From a virus, in the IMG/VR virus record IMGVR_UViG_3300047678_000800, positions 1 to 58,414 of that record: a DNA stretch of 58,414 bases; one strand, 5' to 3'. The notes beneath the pieces were generated by a model. That model did no database searches. It worked only from the letters and a program-made list of their open reading frames with translations, and was not told the DNA's origin. Below, piece by piece: positions 1 to 7,718 of the stretch; the stretch's first letter is position 1, and each line of letters starts with the position of its first letter. The translations under genes were made by a program, and so were the position numbers.

Positions 1-423
1 GTGCATAAGATTGCCAAGGACGGGTATGCCCCAGAGGGGTGGATGTTCCTCTACCTCATCTCCTGCGGTGACTACGTCAAGATCGGAATCACGAAGAACG
101 TCTATCGGCGGCTCGCTCACATCCAAACCGGCAACCCGCTCCAATGCAGCATCGAGCACGCCTGGGTTGTGAACGAGCGGCTGGCTCCGCGTATGGAGCG
201 GCAAGCGCATGATCTTCTGAAATACCTGCATGTCCGGCTGGAATGGTTCAAGGCAACGCCGAAGTTCGCCAAGGACTGCGCGCGGTCAGCGATCCTTTTT
301 ATCGAACAGGAGCAGGCACGAGTGGCCGAATTGCTTGGGGACGACCCGGTTGTTATCCCGTTCGAACCGGCACGCTCTGCCGGCATCCGGGTAATCGATG
401 CGCACACAGGGCGGGTTGAGTGA
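1..423 (+). CDS. GIY-YIG / T5orf172-type nuclease-domain protein
   Basis: 140 residues from a GTG start at the first base of the window. Residues 16-47 carry the GIY-YIG-like core (FLYLISCGDYVKIGIT followed by a conserved RRL...IQTGNP), the pattern of the T5orf172/MUG113 branch of the GIY-YIG superfamily often found in phages. Members are presumed DNA-cutting or DNA-binding proteins; the role here is not known. The stop overlaps the next gene by 4 bases (GTGA), so the two are translationally coupled. If the genome is circular, this gene directly follows the one ending at 58414 and belongs to the rightward early operon. Confidence 0.8.
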   Translation: MHKIAKDGYAPEGWMFLYLISCGDYVKIGITKNVYRRLAHIQTGNPLQCSIEHAWVVNERLAPRMERQAHDLLKYLHVRLEWFKATPKFAKDCARSAILFIEQEQARVAELLGDDPVVIPFEPARSAGIRVIDAHTGRVE

Positions 424-956
424 GCGAATTATTTCCCACGGTCCGCAAGAGCGCGATCATCTCGCCATGCGGGCTCTACCGCTACGAACTTCGGCGCGAA
501 TGGGATGACAGCCTGCCGCCATACGTTTCCGGAATGCTCAATCCAAGCACGGCAGATCATGAAATTGACGACCCGACGATCATTCGGAACTGGCGGCGGG
601 CGGAGCGGCTTGGATATGGCTCGCTGATCGTCTGGAACCTTGGCGCCGGCCGCGCAACTGAACCTGCCGACTGGAAGCGGATGCGCGATCCCATTGGGCC
701 GGAGAACAATGCCCACATCAGACGCATCCTGACTGAATGTAAAGAGCGGAACGGTCTAGCTGTCGTCGGCTGGGGAGCGCACGGGGACCACTTCAATCGC
801 GCGCGCCAAGTGGCTCAGATCGCTGGCGAGGTTGGGATTAAATTCCAATGCCTTGGCACCACCAAGTCCGGTCAACCAAAACACCCGCTTTACATCGCCA
901 ATGAGCAACCGCTCGTTCGGTGGTTGCCGCCTCCCGCCTCTCACATACAGGAGTAG
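420..956 (+). CDS. DUF1643 domain protein
   Basis: 178 residues, GTG start overlapping the previous stop. The N-terminal half has the DUF1643 signature: a beta-rich start (ISPCGLYRYEL), then LNPSTAD, a DPTI motif and the WNLGAGRAT stretch, and WG..G at about residue 120. The family is common in phages and mobile elements and has no established biochemical role. The length matches the family. It belongs to the rightward early operon. Confidence 0.85.
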   Translation: MSELFPTVRKSAIISPCGLYRYELRREWDDSLPPYVSGMLNPSTADHEIDDPTIIRNWRRAERLGYGSLIVWNLGAGRATEPADWKRMRDPIGPENNAHIRRILTECKERNGLAVVGWGAHGDHFNRARQVAQIAGEVGIKFQCLGTTKSGQPKHPLYIANEQPLVRWLPPPASHIQE

Positions 957-963
957 ACAGACG

Positions 964-1335
964 ATGGCTGAACAGACGCCTGACGAGATCATCGCGTCGT
1001 CAAGGTTTTACCCACGCAAGCCCAATCCCGTTCACCAAATTATCATCGACGGCACCCGCTACATCTTCGAGTGGAGCGAAATGTGGGGGCCGCTGCCCAT
1101 GACTAGATCGGGTCGCGTGCGTGAGCTTGGGCACAATCATAAAATCTGGCGCGCCACTGGCCTATGGTCGAAGCAGGGCAAGCGCGTCGATGAATACGGC
1201 GTCTGTGTCTGGGAATATCCGCCGAAGGAAAGGGTCCGAGTTCGCCCCATCAGCAAGCGCAGCTACCTCATCCTACCGGATGGCGCGCCAGAAGAACCTG
1301 GCGACAAATGGGTGGAGATTGACAGTGATGAATGA
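964..1335 (+). CDS. Hypothetical protein
   Basis: 123 residues. The ATG at 964 is chosen over upstream in-frame starts because it lies 7 bases after the previous stop with a GGAG-like site just before (949-953). Rich in Trp, Arg and Tyr, soluble, with no signal peptide or membrane segment. Family not recognised. The stop overlaps the start of the next gene (1328), indicating coupling. Confidence 0.7.
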   Translation: MAEQTPDEIIASSRFYPRKPNPVHQIIIDGTRYIFEWSEMWGPLPMTRSGRVRELGHNHKIWRATGLWSKQGKRVDEYGVCVWEYPPKERVRVRPISKRSYLILPDGAPEEPGDKWVEIDSDE

Positions 1336-1570
1336 CATGACCCCCGCCGCCATCATCGCCAGTGCGTGGGCGAGTGAGAGGGAGAAGCACACAGTTTGGA
1401 CAGCTAGTTTTGGCGCGCAGACCCAATTGACGTGCTTTGGCGCCGGCGTGGTGTTTGAAGGCGATCCCGATGCCTGCCAAGCCCATCTTGATCAGTTGTG
1501 CGCCGCCGCCGTGGAGCGCGCCCTTGCAGAAGCCGGGTATGTGATCGTGCCGAGGGAGAGCGGTAGATGA
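1328..1570 (+). CDS. Hypothetical small protein
   Basis: 80 residues, ATG at 1328 inside the end of the preceding gene. The N-terminus (TPAAIIASAWASE) resembles the helical opening of many small phage early proteins, and the gene at 964 opens in a similar way (TPDEIIASS). Function unknown. Its stop overlaps the next start by 4 bases (ATGA). Confidence 0.7.
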   Translation: MNDMTPAAIIASAWASEREKHTVWTASFGAQTQLTCFGAGVVFEGDPDACQAHLDQLCAAAVERALAEAGYVIVPRESGR

Positions 1571-1743
1571 GCAGCGACATCCTTAAGCGCGCATACCAAA
1601 GGAAATTAGCGTTAGAGGAACAGCGTACTAAAATTGATCGGAAGTTGCTGGAAATTGATTCATTCTTTGAGGTGTATGAGATGGTCTTGCTGGATGGGTT
1701 GCCGCCCACCCCCACGACGCCGACAAACCCGAGTAGGAGATAG
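1567..1743 (+). CDS. Small coiled-coil protein
   Basis: 58 residues. It starts on the ATGA overlap with the previous gene, which supports translation. Residues 5-30 are a charged helix (Lys/Arg/Glu/Leu heptad-like) likely to form a coiled coil; the tail is Pro/Thr rich. Function unknown. Confidence 0.6.
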   Translation: MSSDILKRAYQRKLALEEQRTKIDRKLLEIDSFFEVYEMVLLDGLPPTPTTPTNPSRR

Positions 1744-1747
1744 ACGG

Positions 1748-2188
1748 ATGAAAGAACCTGTTGATCATGTGCTTCGCCCGCAGCTTCCATGGCGGCAAGC
1801 GGCCGGAATTACTGAATGTGGTTTTGACGCCAGCAAAGTCAGAACCATTAGCCGGGAAGAGTATTTTGCCCGGTACAAGGACTTGGGGCGGCAGCGGTGC
1901 GCTTTATTGACCTGCATGACCTGTAGCACTACGGCGCAGCGATGGGGAACCTGGGAAGACGACCCGAGAAAGGCGCTGGAGCGTGAGATACAATGGGAGG
2001 CCGGGTGGCGGACGGATCGCGGAACTCGGCTTCGAGACGAACTAGTTGCGATCGCAGCCCTCGTTGATGCTCACCGCGAGGAATTTGAGGCGCACATCAA
2101 TCAGACTGAACAGCGGCGCGATTGGCTGGCAAAGAAGGCGGCAGTCGCCACCAAATCCAAACCTCCACGCGGCCATGGAGGCCTATGA
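1748..2188 (+). CDS. Hypothetical protein, last gene of rightward operon
   Basis: 146 residues, ATG at 1748 just after the previous stop; the in-frame upstream extension is rejected because it overlaps coupled genes. It has a CxTCMTC cysteine cluster at about residues 52-59 and a helical, charged C-terminal half ending in a basic tail. No family recognised. It is the final rightward gene before the leftward late operon is met. Confidence 0.7.
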   Translation: MKEPVDHVLRPQLPWRQAAGITECGFDASKVRTISREEYFARYKDLGRQRCALLTCMTCSTTAQRWGTWEDDPRKALEREIQWEAGWRTDRGTRLRDELVAIAALVDAHREEFEAHINQTEQRRDWLAKKAAVATKSKPPRGHGGL

Positions 2189-2230
2189 CTTCTCTGCATA
2201 GCCCGATACGGTCTGGCATCGGGGGAGCGG

Positions 2231-2353
2231 CTAACCCAACAGCCGCCCGACCACGACCCCACCGACAAACCCGGCAGCGAGTAGAGCGCGCGCTTCGAGA
2301 AAGTTCCGCCAGATGAACCGTAGCTGGCCGAGGGTGAGGTTACGGTCTTTCAT
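2231..2353 (-). CDS. Tiny membrane protein
   Basis: 40 residues, supported by a strong ribosome site (AAAGGAG) 6 bases before the ATG. A basic N-terminus (MKDRNLTLGQLRFIWRN) is followed by one glycine-rich hydrophobic segment (ALLAAGFVGGVVVGRLLG). It is the last gene of the leftward late operon, next to the spanins, so a lysis accessory or holin-like role is possible but unproven. Confidence 0.6.
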   Translation of the reverse strand: MKDRNLTLGQLRFIWRNFLEARALLAAGFVGGVVVGRLLG

Positions 2354-2416
2354 GATGGGCTCCTTTGGGGTAGGATGCTTGCGGGAAGATGTCCTTCGGG
2401 CACCTGCCCCAGCCAG

Positions 2417-2444
2417 AAAGGCCGCTCAGCAATGGGTGGCCTTT
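2417..2444 (-). terminator. Possible late terminator hairpin
   Basis: Perfect 7-bp inverted repeat AAAGGCC / GGCCTTT with a 14-base loop, 22 bases beyond the Rz1 stop. The A-rich and T-rich stem ends resemble phage intrinsic terminators, but the T tract is only three bases. If active it would separate the spanins from the 40-residue gene. Confidence 0.4.
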
Positions 2445-2465
2445 CGCCATTAATGACCCTCAACA

Positions 2466-2726
2466 CTACTGATGGTCATTCACCGCCCGCGCTGCCTCGT
2501 AGGCGTCGATGACGCGTAAATGCTTACGCTGGCAGTCCCGATACGCCAAGGCAGCGTCAGCGTCGGCTGTGACCAGTGTTGGGATGGTCTGATCCGTCAA
2601 GGGCTGGAGCGGTGGGCAGGGCGCCATCATTTCCGCCGACAACGGGGAGAGCCGTACCCGCGCGGATGGCGTTGAGGTCGTCGAACACCCCGCGAGGAAG
2701 ATCGCACTGGCGATCACGATAAACAT
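2466..2726 (-). CDS. Rz1: o-spanin (Rz1-like outer-membrane lipoprotein)
   Basis: 86 residues from the ATG at 2726; an earlier ATG at 2753 would add nine polar residues. It has a short hydrophobic signal ending in the lipobox FLAGC, with the lipidated Cys at residue 14, then a Ser/Pro/Thr-rich mature chain. Most of the gene lies in a different frame inside the Rz gene and runs 91 bases past its end, the classic overlapping spanin layout. With Rz it is expected to fuse inner and outer membranes at the end of lysis. Confidence 0.85.
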   Translation of the reverse strand: MFIVIASAIFLAGCSTTSTPSARVRLSPLSAEMMAPCPPLQPLTDQTIPTLVTADADAALAYRDCQRKHLRVIDAYEAARAVNDHQ

Positions 2727-3051
2727 CAACTGCCACCGTTCTGATGCGATCACGGTATATGGTCCTTAGCTGTTGGGTTTGTGCCTTGTCGGCGGTCAGG
2801 CTCACGTCGATTCCGTGGAGCGTGTCGATGTATTCCCAGCTATCGGCCTGCGCTTTGGCCTGTGCTGCCTGCTGGCGGGCCTTCCACTCACTGTCCGCCG
2901 CATCGTAGCCCGCGTGCCAGATATGGCTGTGTACGGCCCACAGAAGCCCGAGGACGGCTAGGGTGATGGCGAGGTATTTCAGCCATCCCCAATTGGCCTG
3001 CAGCCAGCGTCCGGCAGCGTAGCGGGCGAGCAGTGTTGCGAGGAAGGTCAT
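2557..3051 (-). CDS. Rz: i-spanin (Rz-like)
   Basis: 164 residues. One N-terminal transmembrane segment (about residues 23-42) is followed by a charged coiled-coil periplasmic region (about 50-105, with several TADKAQ/RDRIRT-type stretches), as in Rz proteins. The C-terminal third is encoded over the Rz1 frame. The start overlaps the deformylase stop by 4 bases (ATGA). It is the inner-membrane partner of the o-spanin in host lysis. Confidence 0.85.
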   Translation of the reverse strand: MTFLATLLARYAAGRWLQANWGWLKYLAITLAVLGLLWAVHSHIWHAGYDAADSEWKARQQAAQAKAQADSWEYIDTLHGIDVSLTADKAQTQQLRTIYRDRIRTVAVDVYRDRQCDLPRGVFDDLNAIRAGTALPVVGGNDGALPTAPALDGSDHPNTGHSRR

Positions 3052-3485
3052 GGTTGGCTCCCAATCACTTTGCCGTCCAAATGGTCGACTTCGTGTTGAA
3101 TGCAGGTAGCGAGAAGCCCAGCCGCTTTAAGCACCACGCGCCTTCCGGTACGGTCGGTGTAGGCGACGCGCACAGATGCATGGCGGCGCATGTCAGCGGA
3201 AAGTCCTGGAACAGACAGGCACGATTCCCGGCTCAGCACGTGTTGGGCGGATCGGAATGTTATCTCGGGGTTAATCATTTCTCGAAGGGGGCCACCTGCG
3301 ATCTGCATAACCACCATCCGCAGCGGGACACCAATTTGAGGTGCCGCCAAGCCGATGCCAAAGTGCGCGGCCATGGCACTGCCCATATCATCCAAAATGG
3401 AGCGCACGGCGTCGGTTATCTGAACAACCTGTCCAGCCCGCTCATAAAGCCTTGGATCAGGAGCCGTTAGAAGAACGCTCCTCAT
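3048..3485 (-). CDS. def: Peptide deformylase
   Basis: 145 residues from the ATG at 3485, which overlaps the upstream stop; a longer frame to 3521 would overlap that gene more. All three catalytic motifs are visible: GIGLAAPQIG, ESCLS (Cys metal ligand, with Ser in place of the usual Gly) and QHEVDHLDG (both His ligands and the catalytic Glu). The enzyme removes the N-formyl group from new proteins. It ends soon after motif 3, so it lacks the C-terminal helix of bacterial enzymes, as described for other phage deformylases. Its place between endolysin-like and spanin genes is unusual. Confidence 0.93.
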   Translation of the reverse strand: MRSVLLTAPDPRLYERAGQVVQITDAVRSILDDMGSAMAAHFGIGLAAPQIGVPLRMVVMQIAGGPLREMINPEITFRSAQHVLSRESCLSVPGLSADMRRHASVRVAYTDRTGRRVVLKAAGLLATCIQHEVDHLDGKVIGSQP

Positions 3486-4183
3486 TCCACGCCCCTTTTC
3501 CGCCTGTCGTATTTGCTCCACAGCACGATGCCGATCCCGATCACCGTCAGGACGGCCATGGCTATTCCGGCATAGGACCAGAACCCCATGGTCATTGAGA
3601 CCGCTTCCTTTGCCTGCTCAATGGTGTCCTGAGCGCCGACAAGGTTATGGATGTCCGTGTCCTTGATCTGGGACACAACCGCGCCACCAGCCGTCCCTGC
3701 CGAAGCAATCGCGCTGCCAATGACGGTCGGGGATTTGGCGATGGGCTTTGGCTCGGCGACCGCCGTAATGCCCGCCAGGGTAAGGCCGTAATTAATGACC
3801 GAATCCGCGTAGGGCTGGACACCGTTCTCATGCTTGATGATGGCCTTCACCAGCGGCTTCATGACGTTGAAATCATGCACGTTAATCACATCGTCGGGGC
3901 CAACGCCGACTGATGCGGCGACGGCGTCGACATACGCTTCCGTGTCATTTTCAACTGGGGGCGCCCAACGGCCGATGATCCGACGAACCGTGCTTAGGCC
4001 GTGCTTGTCCTGGTAGGTGACGATCACCCGAGCCAGCGCCCGAATGCCGTACGGCGCGGACTTGAATACGATGAATCGCTTGTCGCTTGACTGGTCATCG
4101 GCCATGCCCTGCCACGGGGTGCCGTCACGGTCGATATTGCCGGGGTTGTTGTTTCGGATTCCGCGCGTAATGGCGTTGGTCAT
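3482..4183 (-). CDS. Endolysin-like protein with C-terminal membrane anchor
   Basis: 233 residues. The N-terminus has the RGIRNNNPGNI signature (residues 7-17) followed by the FIVFKSAPYGIRAL region of phage-type glycosidase or structural P5-like endolysin proteins. The catalytic half ends near residue 135. A linker and a single hydrophobic segment (about 200-222) with a basic tail follow, an arrangement suggesting membrane tethering, similar to genes fused to a pinholin-like segment. It is coupled to the holin-like gene upstream and the deformylase downstream. The catalytic activity is inferred, not shown. Confidence 0.75.
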   Translation of the reverse strand: MTNAITRGIRNNNPGNIDRDGTPWQGMADDQSSDKRFIVFKSAPYGIRALARVIVTYQDKHGLSTVRRIIGRWAPPVENDTEAYVDAVAASVGVGPDDVINVHDFNVMKPLVKAIIKHENGVQPYADSVINYGLTLAGITAVAEPKPIAKSPTVIGSAIASAGTAGGAVVSQIKDTDIHNLVGAQDTIEQAKEAVSMTMGFWSYAGIAMAVLTVIGIGIVLWSKYDRRKRGVE

Positions 4184-4518
4184 TTGCGTTCCTCAATGCG
4201 CATTTCTTGGATGATCGTCTTCACGTCCGACTGGTATTGGTCTTTGGTCACCCATGGCGCGCCGTAGATGACCAAGTAGGCGATAACCCCAAGCATTGCC
4301 GTGACGCCGCCGCCGATGATCAAGTTCAGCCGGGTGTGTACCTTGTCGAGCCCAGACGTGATCATGTCCCGCGCCTGCCGGTGCTGGTCTTCGTTGTCCT
4401 CGCACACTCGGTCAAGCTTCGCCTCTATGCGGGCTTGGCCCTGACATAGCTGGCGAATCTCCGATTGCGCGGCAACTACCATCTCTCTGGTCTCCGATAG
4501 CCGGTCATGTTCCACCAT
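4180..4518 (-). CDS. Holin-like / XhlA-like membrane protein
   Basis: 112 residues: a long N-terminal amphipathic coiled-coil (about residues 5-62) and one strong transmembrane segment (about 64-86, IIGGGVTAMLGVIAYLVIY), then a short charged tail. The shape fits hemolysin XhlA-type or other single-span phage holin partners. It is the first gene of the lysis cassette and overlaps the endolysin-like gene by 4 bases. Confidence 0.65.
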   Translation of the reverse strand: MVEHDRLSETREMVVAAQSEIRQLCQGQARIEAKLDRVCEDNEDQHRQARDMITSGLDKVHTRLNLIIGGGVTAMLGVIAYLVIYGAPWVTKDQYQSDVKTIIQEMRIEERK

Positions 4519-4636
4519 TGCCAGCCCCGCTGAATCGTGTCGTCATTGGCCCAATCATGATCACCTCTAATCCAGGTGGTTGTGATAGCTCCCGGCGTTC
4601 GTGTCCGCGGACGTCGGGGGCGCTCTTAAAGTCTCG

Positions 4637-5482
4637 TCACCAATTCACTGCATTCGTCGGGAATACATGCCCGGCGCCCCACAGAATGCGGACTGCTCCG
4701 CCGCCGCCATCCCCGCCAGCGCCGACGCTTATGCCGACGCCGCCCCCGCCAGCGCCATAATTGCCGCCATCCGCACCAGCCGAATTCGTCGCGTTCGAGC
4801 CCGCCGTGCCGCCGGAACCGCCGGTGCCCCCGACATTGACCGCACCGCCTGTTCCGTTGCTGCCTTGCCCTAGAATGCCGATGCCGCCCGCGCCGGCCGC
4901 GCCGAACTGGCCGGTATTGCCGCCGGGGCCACCACCGCCGCCACTGCCGCCGTTGCCGTTCGCGCCGGTGCCATTCCCGTTGCCGCCATTCACGCCATTG
5001 CCGGAATAGCCGCCCGACGAGCCGCCGCCGCCCGCATACCCGCCTGACTTGTTGCCGCCGTTGCCGCCGGAGAACTTGATCGTGCCGATGCCGGATGATG
5101 CTTGGCCGCCCGTGCCACCATTGCCCATCGCATCGCCTGCGCCGCCACCCTTTGCCAGCACGAGGTCTGTACTCGAGCGCCGGAGCTTGGTGTCGCCGCC
5201 CGTGGGTGACCCTGGCGATATGCCGCCGGCGCCGACGACGACCGTCAGCGTCTCGCCCGGGGTGACAGGCAGATAGTTCGTGTAGGACAGGCCGCCACCA
5301 CCGCCACCACCGCCGCCATCTCCGGTGCCGATATTTTGGCCCGCGGCGCCCGCACCGACGCATAGGACCGAGATGCGGTTGACGCCGGACGGAACGACGA
5401 AGCTGGTTGTGCCAGGCGTCGTGAACGATTGCTGACCGTATTTGCCGCGCGCCGCCATGAGAAGAAGTTGCCAGCCCAGCAT
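4637..5482 (-). CDS. Glycine-rich receptor-binding / fibre-tip protein
   Basis: 281 residues from the ATG at 5482, which overlaps the upstream fibre stop (TAATG). After a conserved opening (FTTPGTTSFVVPSGV.RISVLCVGAGA) most of the chain is glycine-rich (GGGGGGGG, GNGGTGG, GGNGNG), as in phage adhesins and glycine-rich fibre-tip proteins that form polyglycine-helix bundles. It ends with ILWGAGHVFPTN. It probably assembles with the upstream collagen-like fibre. The glycine codons create long GC-rich repeats whose antisense frames are not genes. Confidence 0.8.
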   Translation of the reverse strand: MLGWQLLLMAARGKYGQQSFTTPGTTSFVVPSGVNRISVLCVGAGAAGQNIGTGDGGGGGGGGGLSYTNYLPVTPGETLTVVVGAGGISPGSPTGGDTKLRRSSTDLVLAKGGGAGDAMGNGGTGGQASSGIGTIKFSGGNGGNKSGGYAGGGGSSGGYSGNGVNGGNGNGTGANGNGGSGGGGGPGGNTGQFGAAGAGGIGILGQGSNGTGGAVNVGGTGGSGGTAGSNATNSAGADGGNYGAGGGGVGISVGAGGDGGGGAVRILWGAGHVFPTNAVNW

Positions 5483-6546
5483 TACTTGATATCCAGGCCC
5501 GCGACGAAGCCGGACCAGATCGTCCCGCCGTCGGTGGTGTAGAACACGAGGACATCGGCGCCGGAGCTGGTGAGTGTCGGAGCCGCGCCGCCTGGCCACT
5601 TCACCGATGCCGGCCAGTTCACCGTCGCGGAGCCGCCATTGACGATGCGCATGGAGAATCCGCAGGCATTCGGCGATGCGGTCGGATTGGAAAAGGTGAA
5701 GGTGGTCGTGCCGCTGATCTGGACCGTGACGTTGTTGCCGTTGGTGACGTCGATGGTCTGCGAGCCGGAGACGGTGCCCTTGGCGATGGTGACGACGCCG
5801 TAGTCCTTGATGAGCGGGGCGACCAGCAGATTGTCGGCATAGTTCTGGGTGCCTCCAAAGGTGTTGGCGACCAGCGAAGCGGCCCCGAGATTTGTCAACG
5901 CGGCCGCCGCCGTCGCTGCATTGGTGCCCCCGTTGGCGACCGGCAGCGGGTCCGGCACGATGCCATTCGGACCGGTCGGCCCCGTCGGACCATTTGAGCC
6001 GGCCGTTCCCGTAGGCCCCGTGCTACCAGTCGGGCCAGTTGGCCCCGGGCTGCCCGGGCCGCCGGCGCCGGTTGGGCCCGTGGGGCCGCCGCTACCCGTG
6101 GGGCCGGTGGGGCCGCCAATCGAACTCACCCGATCATCGGCGAATTTGACGTTCGTGCCGTCGGACACGATGGTCGAGGTCTTGCCCTGGGTGACGACGA
6201 TTCCCGTTGACCCGGATGCGACGGTCTTGACGGTGATGTTGAACGCGCCGGTGGTTTGGTTGTCGATGATCCAGACGCCGCCCATGGCCACGGTCGAACT
6301 GCCGAACGCCAGCGGAATGGTGACGGTGACGTTGCCGCTCAGGGTGCCGGTGAACAGGATGCGCTGGTTCTGCGCCTGCGATTGGGACAGCGCCACGTCC
6401 ACATTGGTCAGCGAAACCTGGACACTGGCGCCGATACGTTTGTCGATCAGCGTCCAGTCGGCGTTGACCGGGACGTCCCATGTATCGACGTAATCGTTGT
6501 TGGCGGGGCGCTCGATGCCCACGTTCGGCGTGAATGTACTGACCAT
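5482..6546 (-). CDS. Tail fibre with collagen-like GPT repeat
   Basis: 354 residues from the ATG at 6546, which is preceded by a GGAGCG site. The N-terminus (TPNVGIERPANNDYVDTW) is the usual anchor of this fibre class. Residues about 143-194 are Gly-Pro-Thr triplets expected to form a collagen-like triple helix. The rest is a beta-rich distal domain containing PVANGGT and LTNLGA, typical of fibres. It acts in host binding and is coupled to the glycine-rich protein downstream. Confidence 0.85.
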   Translation of the reverse strand: MVSTFTPNVGIERPANNDYVDTWDVPVNADWTLIDKRIGASVQVSLTNVDVALSQSQAQNQRILFTGTLSGNVTVTIPLAFGSSTVAMGGVWIIDNQTTGAFNITVKTVASGSTGIVVTQGKTSTIVSDGTNVKFADDRVSSIGGPTGPTGSGGPTGPTGAGGPGSPGPTGPTGSTGPTGTAGSNGPTGPTGPNGIVPDPLPVANGGTNAATAAAALTNLGAASLVANTFGGTQNYADNLLVAPLIKDYGVVTIAKGTVSGSQTIDVTNGNNVTVQISGTTTFTFSNPTASPNACGFSMRIVNGGSATVNWPASVKWPGGAAPTLTSSGADVLVFYTTDGGTIWSGFVAGLDIK

Positions 6547-6646
6547 GCAAGACGCTCCATTGCTCACGACGTGAGTGACGGAGGCATCAGGCCAGCTTAC
6601 GTGTCGCCCCGGGGCGCGCTGGGCGGAAACACTCGCTCCGGGACGG

Positions 6647-6675
6647 AGAATAGCGCAGCGCGGCATTCAACACAA
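6647..6675 (-). promoter_or_regulatory. Possible sigma70-like promoter for the fibre-lysis genes
   Basis: On the minus strand a TTGTGT box, a 17-base spacer and TATTCT precede the fibre gene by about 100 bases. The match is partial. This 198-base intergenic stretch (6547-6744) separates divergent genes, so it should hold promoters for both; I see no convincing rightward one. Confidence 0.3.
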
Positions 6676-6744
6676 GAATTCGGGAGAATACAGCCTTGCG
6701 CCGGTCCTGTATGCTCACCATTTGCGGTGCATGGGGCCACTATC

Positions 6745-7467
6745 ATGATCAGGGGCAGGAATCACGCGCTGGACGGCATCCGTGGGCTGCTGGCGCTGAG
6801 CGTGCTGGTTGCCCACCTCACGCCCTTTGAAGCCCTGCAGGTCAACGGGCGGCTGGCGGCTTGGGGGTTCTTCATCTTGTCCGGCATGGTGCTGGCGCCA
6901 GGTTACGACGGCCAATACGGGCGCTTCCTGCTGCGCCGTGCCGTGCGGCTTCTCCCCATGTATGTGATCTGCGTCGGCGCCGCGTATCTGCTGGACCCGC
7001 ACCCGATGGCCGAATTTTTCTGGATGCCCGAGGCTGACCCGCCGGCATGGTCGCTCTGCATCGAGATGGCGGCCATGTTCTTCATGCCCCTCATCGTCTG
7101 GGCCCGAACGCACATCGGCTGGGCGGCGCTGGCGTGCATTGCCGGGCTGCTTTCCGGGGTGTACGTGTTGCACCAGGCAGCCTTTTACGGAAGCCTGTTC
7201 CTTGCGGGTGCGGCCATGTCCCATCTGGCACCGCGCAACCGGCTGCTGGAATCGCCGCTACCCCAATATCTGGGCGCCATCAGCTATCCGCTTTATCTGT
7301 CGCATTGGGTGGTCATCGCGCATGTCCCCGGCCCGTTGTGGCTCAAGGTTGTCGCCGCCTTCCTCGTCGCGCATGTGCTGACCATCACGGTGGAGCGGTG
7401 GAGCATTGAGGCGTCGCGGATGGTGTGGAGGCCGGTCATGCCCCGGCTAGGCGAGGAACGCCGATGA
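6745..7467 (+). CDS. Acyltransferase-3 family membrane O-acyltransferase
   Basis: 240 residues. The N-terminus has the family signature: HALDGIRGLLALSVLVAH, with the conserved Arg and the His eleven residues later. FILSGMVL follows, then about six more hydrophobic segments, SYPLYLSHW near the end, and a basic C-terminus. Such enzymes acylate surface sugars such as O-antigen. At 240 residues it is shorter than the usual 330-380, so it may be a compact or reduced form. It lies on the strand opposite to all surrounding late genes, which suggests an independently expressed cargo gene that alters the host surface. Confidence 0.88.
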   Translation: MIRGRNHALDGIRGLLALSVLVAHLTPFEALQVNGRLAAWGFFILSGMVLAPGYDGQYGRFLLRRAVRLLPMYVICVGAAYLLDPHPMAEFFWMPEADPPAWSLCIEMAAMFFMPLIVWARTHIGWAALACIAGLLSGVYVLHQAAFYGSLFLAGAAMSHLAPRNRLLESPLPQYLGAISYPLYLSHWVVIAHVPGPLWLKVVAAFLVAHVLTITVERWSIEASRMVWRPVMPRLGEERR

Positions 7468-7718
7468 TCTGGTTCATCCTGCTGGTTCTGGCCCTGATTT
7501 TCGTCCCCGGCGTGCTGTTGCTGGCCGTCGGCGGCGTGGTGCTGCTGGCCATTCCGCTCATCATCTTCTTCGCGATATGGATTGGCCTGACGCTCGCCTG
7601 CTACAAGGTCGCGCCCGAGTTGACGTGGTTCGGCGTCATCATCGGATTCCCGCTTGGCATCTGGGTGGCCCGCAAGGTGGCGTTCCGCTACTTCAAGGCG
7701 GAAGGCCTCATCGACTAG
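7464..7718 (+). CDS. Small two-span membrane protein
   Basis: 84 residues, ATG at 7464 overlapping the acyltransferase stop. It has two hydrophobic regions: residues 2-40, nearly uninterrupted, and about 48-65. A basic end follows (ARKVAFRYFKAEGL). The family is not recognised. Coupling to the acyltransferase suggests shared expression and perhaps a shared role at the host membrane. It ends 4 bases into the convergent 1332-residue gene. Confidence 0.7.
   Translation: MIWFILLVLALIFVPGVLLLAVGGVVLLAIPLIIFFAIWIGLTLACYKVAPELTWFGVIIGFPLGIWVARKVAFRYFKAEGLID

Noticed and set aside
2202-2223. CCCGAT/ATCGGG inverted repeat between convergent operons
   Set aside because: A terminator would fit here, but the stem is only 6 bp and neither side has a T tract.
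4626-5555. 309-codon Arg-rich frame on the minus strand
   Set aside because: Shifted frame of the glycine-rich fibre-tip gene; Arg-rich composition is typical of out-of-frame GGN repeats.
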